This document shows, piece by piece, positions 58,891-64,000 of a stretch of DNA of 64,000 nt; position 1 is the stretch's first letter, and every line of letters begins with the position of its first letter. The notes under the pieces were generated by a model that saw only the letters and a program-made list of their open reading frames with translations, ran no database searches and was not told where the DNA came from. The position numbers were made by a program, and so were the translations under genes. Origin of the DNA: Gordionus sp. m RMFG-2023 (Eukaryota > Nematomorpha > Gordioida > Chordodea > Parachordodidae); contig NC_088777.1 of assembly GCF_954871325.1 (NCBI RefSeq), forward strand, positions 32,775,366 through 32,839,365. Reading direction: 5' to 3'.

Positions 58891-59270
58891 CGTTCATTTC
58901 TTGATTACGGTGATTATATATATAGATTATTCTATTTTCTTCTTCCATTATTTAAAAATAGACGGATATAAAACGATTCAAATAAAATATGGTAGTTCTG
59001 TTAGCAAATTGCTATATGACGACCAACGTCATATATCATAAATTATCTAAATTCTGATTAAATTTTTCATTTAAATTTTAATACTATTTAAATTTTAATA
59101 CTATTTAAATTAACTAATATAAATTTTTTTTAAAGTATCTGTATCTTTTTGAATACAAAATTTGTATCTTGTATCTTAGATACAAATATCCGCGATACTG
59201 CCCAACCCTGGCTATTAGCTATCGCTACCAAGATAGCGTGCTACAGTAGTGTGCTACTTTAACAAATCTG

Positions 59271-60185
59271 CAAATTTCATACCTTGGTTAATCTTTTGGG
59301 AAATGTTCCTGGTCTGAAATATTTCGCCAAAAACTGTTTTTTTATCAACAAAACCATAAAAATCACTCTCTAGTTTGCTTTTAGTATAATACATTTATGT
59401 TCATGATTTAAAATTTGTATAGATGTTCCTTAATGTGGCTATAAAATAAAATTTATCAGAAGTTTATTATTTAACTAAAAGTAAGAAGATAAAGATTGGT
59501 ATAATATATATCAATTGATAAAAGGGTCTAAAATGTTCCATCTGATTAAAGCTGTAAAAAGATAATTTAAATATTAACGTCTATACCAATAATAAGATAT
59601 TTTTTAGCAAAAAGGAACATCAATAAGTAGTTTGTGTTATATCAAGTAAAAAAATTTTCATAAGTAAAAGGGGAAGAATAATATAAATACGTGGGCTTAT
59701 TTTAACATAAACTGCTCAACGATTAAAAAACATAAAATTGTTTAAACAAGTAATTATTATTATGAACCAGAATTGAAGATGCTAAATTAATTTATTAAAA
59801 TATATAGTTAATCAAAATCATTCTAAAATAACATAAATAAACTAAACGTAAAAATATAAAATCAAACTAAAAAATTATAAAAGTTTCCTTTCTTCTATTA
59901 TTACATTTTCGATTTTACTATTTATACTGTTAAAATTAACATACCATCAATAATTATTTTATATAATTGTCATTTAATTTGCTTACAATTTAAACATTTC
60001 ATTCATCCTTACAAATTTTAAAGACTTTTCTTTTTCAATACACGTATTCGACACCCCTTCATCTAAATCGCCTAAATCCACTTTAATGCCCACACAGGAT
60101 AGATATCTATACGTGAAGACTGATTCTAAGACATTGAGTTATCTCTTTCTTTTGCGAAGACCACTACTATACTTCTTTTGTCAAA
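59271..60185. other. AT-rich flank, no gene supported
   Basis: The first 80 bp contain words of an older repeat (CCTTGGTTAATCTTTTGGG). A short minus-strand frame (about 60140-59985, ...VGIKVDLGDLDEGVSNT...) has no recognised relatives. Confidence 0.4.
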
Positions 60186-60189
60186 TTGT

Positions 60190-60490
60190 CTACGACAAAG
60201 ATCTCTTATAACTATAACCTTCTCTTATAAAAATACTGACCTCTATGATAATAACGGTGCTAATCTGTTGTAACGATGACAATTTCTTGTAAAGATAACG
60301 ATTGCTAGTAATAAAGATCTCTTATACGATAACTACTACTTGTATCTTAACGACCTCTTATAACAATAGATTTCTTGTAACGATAACGATCTCTTGTAAC
60401 GATTTTTTTTAGCTATAACGATCTCCTGTGACGAATTTCTTTTAGCTAAAACGATCTCTTGTATGGATAACGATATCTTGTAACTAAAAC
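60190..60490. repeat. Minisatellite-like array, TAACGATCTCTTG word
   Basis: A word of about 17-20 bp, TAACGATCTCTTGTAACGA, is repeated with much variation more than ten times. It has no coding. Confidence 0.75.
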
Positions 60491-62097
60491 GACTAATTAT
60501 ATACTCTTTAGAACATGTGACTATAGCTACTAAAATATGCTCTTCCAGACCATTTGCCTGGATATTAATACAATTTATCTTGATTGATCTTATTCTTTGT
60601 CTTAAGGTCGATGGTCATTTAATAAATCCCCTCCCCCTTTTTTTAGAATTAGTTTTAGACCCATAGTACATAAGGTTTTGGCACCAATTTAATAAGGATT
60701 GAGGTATAGACTAAAAAAATAGAAAGAACTAAAAATAATAAACAGCATATATATAAAAATATGAATAAATAATTTTACTACCACTTTATTACATGATCAA
60801 ACATAATTATAAATAATAAATTAACATAAAAGTAAAAGTAACAAATTAAAAAATAAAATAAACTATAAGTAACAAAAAAATTAAGGAGTGAAAATTCTAT
60901 AACAATCTATATATATATCTTTCTTTTAAAATTAACATCTTCGAAATATACTCATTTACATAGTCTTTCTTAAAACATTTTTTAATTTTTATAAAGGTAT
61001 ACATTTAAATGGTATTCATTTATATATTACAACAAAAATAATTGTCATTCTGAAATGCAACCCTTATAATAAGTTTATGTTTATAATGATTTTAACGTTA
61101 AATATTTCATGAATTTTTTTATTTAATAGACAGCTCAACGCCCAATTTTATAATGTTATAAAAACATCGTTCATTTGGCAGCCATTTGCAAAGATATAGC
61201 ATTCATTTTAATAAGTCTATGTGTATAACGATTTTAACGTTAATTCATTGTATTTAAGAATTTTTTTATATTTAAATCGGATATAACTATAAATTGCAAG
61301 ATATAACATGAATGTAGAAAATTAAATATAACAATTATAATAATAATAAATGAAAAAGAAGTAATATAAAATTTTCCTGATCACTTTATTATTAATATAA
61401 TATAGGATGTGGCTTTGAAACAAAATGATTATCATTTTTTTTAAAAATTATTTAGGTTTCCAATGAATAATAAAAAGAATGTAGACCCATGCAGTTAAAA
61501 GATAATTTTAAACAGTATAGGCTAGATCAGGAATTAAAATCCCTTAGTAATTTGCAAATATTAATTATACTTATAACTAGATATAAAAACATTTTTAGAC
61601 AGATTTAACTGTAATACAAATACAATTTTATTTCAAATATTTAATAAAATGCAAATATGTTTTTTTTAAAAAAAATTTCAAATATAAAGCTAAATGTTTA
61701 TAAAAGTGTTAAATTTAAATACTTTGATGAATAATTTCAATATATTTTTAAAGTACCAAAATAATAAAAAAAAAATTTCTACACATAAAGGATATTTTTA
61801 TAACCATTTCTAAAAATGTAATAAATTTATGGTATCAAAAAATTACAGTATTAATATAGACTGCTCAACTATTAAAAAAGTCTATTTTTTATTTAAATTG
61901 CATATAAATATAAATTTTAAGATATAAAATTTTTTAAAAGATATAATATAAAATAATTAACCATTGCTTAAAAATTCATGTATAAATGAATGTAAAAAAT
62001 TCATTATATATATTAAACAATTTTTATAATAATAAATAATATATTTAAAGAAAATTTCCGCAAGATGAAGTTTTAAAAATTTAATTTATATCAGAGG
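60491..62097. other. AT-rich, no gene recognised
   Basis: No coding similarity or element ends were seen. It is long A/T-rich sequence with short repeats. Confidence 0.5.
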
Positions 62098-62205
62098 CCT
62101 GCATACTTGGCCCTAATTTAATTTTTTTTAATATACTCGGACAGGGTCTGCAATTTTTTTTAAAAATTATCCAGGCCGGGCCATATATTTTAAAACGAAA
62201 TATTT
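62098..62205. repeat. Single GGCC-word arm of a hAT-like element
   Basis: AGAGGCCTGCATACTTGGCCC followed by GGACAGGGTC and CAGGCCGGGCC words. It resembles the TAGAGGTCTGCATTG end at 38317. The partner arm was not found, and the next element may have replaced it. Confidence 0.5.
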
Positions 62206-62213
62206 TAAATCGC

Positions 62214-63651
62214 TAGTGGTGAACGAAGTTCCTTTTATTATTGGCGAACTTTGAACGTGTTCCTTTTTTATGACGAGCGTTCGAATTTAACGTTCGTTCA
62301 ATTTTAAAAAACACCTTTTATTTTTATTTATTTGAAAAATTTAATATTAATCCGAATTTTTTAAGAAAAAAGTCTTATATTTTATAATCAACTGTTTTTC
62401 CTTTTTATTACAATTTTTTTTAACACACCATTATTATAGTTTATTAATTTGAATATTATTGTATATATTTTAATTTAGTAGATTAGCATAAGCATGGATA
62501 TTATTATTTCATCATCATTATCTGACTATGAAAATTCTAAACATATGAATTAACATTACCATGGCCCAAATATGATAAATATTTTACAATAACATCCTAT
62601 ATTGAAGGAACTAATTCAATACTTATCAAATGTAAAATGAGCCCAAAAAGTATTATATTTTTCAAAATCTTACAGTTCCAATTTAAAACGACATTTGATT
62701 GTAATATTAATTATTCTATGTAATATAACTAAGTAAAATCATTATATTTGAAAAAATGCAGTTGGGCTATTTGACCCCAACAATAACTGTAGTTATTTTA
62801 AAATTAAAAAAAAAATTGGCCTCAAATATGGTCAATCATTGATAGACGCAGTATTAAATGGGATTAATAAAAAGTATTAAACCTATCATTATCAAATGAA
62901 TTTCATATATTTTATTTTTTTAAAGATTTGAAAATATATATGAAGATCAATATGTTCTTTCTGCAATTATACATCCAATATTCAAGCTTCAATGGCCATG
63001 GATAAAACTTCCACAGAACGAACATATAAAAAATAAACTTATAGCGTTATTGAAAAATGAATTGAAAACCCTAGAAATGATAATGCAAAAACTGTTAATT
63101 TCGAGATATCTTTTTTTTTGACGAGGAAGTAGAGGATGGATTGGAGGAGAATAACTTATCTCAATTTTTTGAAGCAAAGAACAAAACAATAAATGTTTTT
63201 AATAAATTCCCCACGTTAAAGGAGTTGTTTATTAAGTATAATACCGCAATCCCGTCATCTGCCCCTGTAGAGCGCGTTATCTAATGCCGTATTAACTGCC
63301 AAGCGTTCCTGTCTATCAGATGAAAATTTTGAAAAATAATTGTTATTAAAAAATTAATAAGAAAAATTTTTTATAAATAAAAATATCTTTTTATTCGCTA
63401 TATTATATTGTATTTATAATTATATTATCAAAATAAAACTATATTATTTTTTAACTTGGCTGATATATTGTGTTAAAAAATATAAGACATTTATTTATAT
63501 TAGATTAAATTTAAAAAAAATTTATCATAAAATTTTGAACGAACGTGAACGCGTTCCCTTTTTTTGAAAATGAACTTGGACGTGAACGCGTTCGATTTTT
63601 GTCAATGAACGTTGAACGAGTTCGATTTTTTTAGAAATGTTTACAGCACTA
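62214..63651 (+). mobile_element. hAT element with GAACG-word arms
   Basis: The ends TAGTGGTGAACG (62214) and TTTACAGCACTA (63651) enclose arms of GAACGAAGTTC, GAACGTGTTC and GAACGCGTTC words in inverted orientation (62214-62310 and 63535-63630). An 8-bp duplication is not clear. The interior has a transposase relic. Confidence 0.75.
62880..63356 (+). pseudogene. hAT transposase relic, C-terminal part
   Basis: In order: YEDQYVLSAIIHPIFKLQWP (about 62935-62995; family 'ATLLHPRFKL.W'), LPQNEHIKNKLIALLKNEL, then in other frames FNKFPTLKELFIKYNTAIPSS (about 63200-63260) and APVERVI (family 'SSAPVERVFS'), then SDENFEKIIVIK-like sequence to about 63350. Frameshifts and stops are present. Confidence 0.75.
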
Positions 63652-63798
63652 ATAAATTGTAATTATTCTGTGTTAGAAATATGGAATAAGAGAAATAAAA
63701 ACTATGATAAAATAAATTCAAAAAAATGTAAAAGGATAGCATTAAAAAACACCCTGAATTTTCTGGCGTGACGGGCGTGATTAAAATATTGTCTTTGT

Positions 63799-63919
63799 TA
63801 GAGGTGTGTGGGTTGGGCCAATTTTTTTTAGTAAATAAGCATGAAAGGACGTGAATTTTTTTTATTGTTACTGTGAGTGGGCCGGCCGTGAATAAAAACT
63901 TAGCCCGCCCCCACCTTTA
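63799..63919. repeat. Short foldback with GGGCC words
   Basis: TAGAGGTGTGTGGGTTGGGCC on the left faces GCCCGCCCCCACCTTTA on the right. It is a possible very short hAT MITE, and no duplication was found. Confidence 0.45.
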
Positions 63920-63932
63920 ATCCAAATTTAAT

Positions 63933-64000
63933 AGAGTCAAACCTGTTTAATTTGGGCTCTTGATAATTTGAGAAATTCCTGAATTTGACCAAATTTTGAG
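63933..64000. mobile_element. Tc1/mariner (pogo-like) MITE, cut by window edge
   Basis: GAGTCAAACCTGTTTAATTTGG and the following TTGACCAAATTTTGAG words match the right end, in reverse complement, of 40907-41478. Confidence 0.6.

Larger units (their letters stand above)
57915..58926 (-). mobile_element. Non-autonomous Helitron H4
   Basis: On the minus strand it starts TCTATATATATAATCACCG at 58926 and ends with a slightly altered hairpin (57926-57949) and an 11-nt tail CTAG at 57915. It is flanked by A (57914) and T (58927). Its removal restores the hAT reading frame across the A/T target. The cargo includes a tRNA-like unit (58657-58730), a 42-bp tandem repeat and two related AT-rich blocks (about 58140 and 58330). 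No protein gene is present. Confidence 0.93.
56300..58948 (-). pseudogene. hAT transposase of the inner element, interrupted by two insertions
   Basis: The ATG at 58948-58946 starts MEEENRI. Helitron H4 (58926-57915) follows, and the frame resumes exactly at 57914 with CLYSSSDDSPTEKYNYKF and a BED-finger-like tail SGSADSSSNFVKHLK (to about 57720). Next come AIAKSTKLWNASNRPKTAEL and TPCCTRWNNMFDSS (about 57560-57430), LEEYCNIMSPLAIAIDKIQ (about 57385-57330; family 'LEEY..VMKPLA.ALD.LQ') and ATISHPYFKNRW (about 57130-57090). A second insertion sits at about 57020-56682. After it come DEDDDYF and LPSSAPVERLFSF (about 56500-56460), then QRLKDKLFEKLIILKNN (about 56415-56365). A few stops and frameshifts remain. 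Without the insertions the order of domains is complete. Confidence 0.85.
56037..59210 (-). mobile_element. Inner hAT element, CAGGGTTGGGCA ends, perfect TSD
   Basis: The ends are CAGGGTTGGGCA (56037) and TGCCCAACCCTG (ending 59210), with AAGATACAAGATAC / GTATCTTGTATC words inside each. A perfect 8-bp duplication GCTATTAG lies at 56029-56036 and 59211-59218. The transposase reads on the minus strand from 58948. It contains Helitron H4 and the GGCCCG-word element at 56682. Confidence 0.95.
54218..59270 (-). mobile_element. Outer hAT element with GTAGC arms
   Basis: The ends CAGTTGTTAAACATTAC (54218) and GCTACTTTAACAAATCTG (ending 59270) are imperfect inverted repeats. The arms at about 54240-54350 and 59211-59260 consist of GTAGCGC / CGCTATC words. 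The flanks TTAATTTC (54210-54217) and CAAATTTC (59271-59278) agree at 6 of 8. Minus-strand transposase remnants fill 54.59-55.84 kb. The hAT at 56037-59210 was inserted later. Without it the element is about 1.9 kb. Confidence 0.7.

Noticed and set aside
59275-59345. Possible host exon (minus, KYFRPGTFPKRLTK followed by GTATGA)
   Set aside because: It has a donor-like end, but no relatives are known, and the sequence looks like part of an older repeat around the outer hAT.
59985-60140. Minus-strand frame ...VGIKVDLGDLDEGVSNT...
   Set aside because: It looks somewhat protein-like but is short, with no family recognised and no partner exons, so it is not called as a gene.
1-64000. CRISPR arrays, bacterial operons or viral replication modules
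   Set aside because: No regularly spaced identical repeats with unique spacers, no Shine-Dalgarno-led operons and no viral core genes were seen. Introns and transposons mark the DNA as eukaryotic.

Overview
The window is strongly AT-rich eukaryotic nuclear DNA, most likely from an invertebrate animal. It has a multi-exon host gene with GT-AG introns and a dense layer of hAT transposons, Helitrons, LINEs and LTR-element fossils. The species cannot be told from the sequence. An arthropod would fit, but this is only a guess.

HOST GENE. Only one host gene was recognised: a sorting nexin of the SNX1/SNX2 (Vps5) type on the minus strand. Eight 3'-terminal exons lie between 51372 and 42442. They encode the end of the PX domain (RRFSDF), the linker and the whole BAR domain, ending in a stop codon. 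All phases agree and the exons sum to 1182 nt (393 codons plus stop). The introns are 0.2 to 2.4 kb and several hold mobile-element debris. Exons for the N-terminus and the start of PX were not found.

MOBILE-ELEMENT LAYERS, left to right. (1) 1-4390: remains of an autonomous Helitron on the plus strand (PIF1-type helicase), followed by two Helitron-type 3' hairpins and a foldback hAT MITE. (2) 4391-9865: a degenerate tandem array, a hAT MITE, and non-autonomous Helitron H1 with both ends visible (7496-9865). (3) 9929-15193: a ZMYM1-like hAT element containing a second copy of the MITE and Helitron H2 (10536-13657). H2 carries a private insert of about 0.9 kb with an intact reading frame. (4) 15285-24123: two inverted GGGTC-rich arms enclosing a 2.3 kb hAT with a perfect 8-bp duplication and a broken Ty3/gypsy fossil. 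(5) 24523-28371: a hAT with a perfect 8-bp duplication, invaded by Helitron H3, its transposase halves in opposite orientations. (6) 28434-36130: two LINE relics of one family, tail to tail; the right one is split by a young coding-free LTR element with near-identical 420-bp LTRs. (7) 37.2-41.5 kb: nested hAT remains and two MITEs. (8) 52.1-53.8 kb: an RTE-type LINE. (9) 54218-59270: a hAT, holding a second hAT (56037-59210), holding Helitron H4 (57915-58926) with a tRNA-like unit. (10) 62214-63651: another hAT relic.

Two themes stand out. The Helitrons form one family whose 3' hairpin, 11-nt tail and CTAG end recur six times, with a compensatory base change and with matching TC 5' ends. The many hAT families each carry their own GC-rich short-word arrays just inside the termini. 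Coordinates were read by eye; element borders marked approximate may be off by tens of bases.
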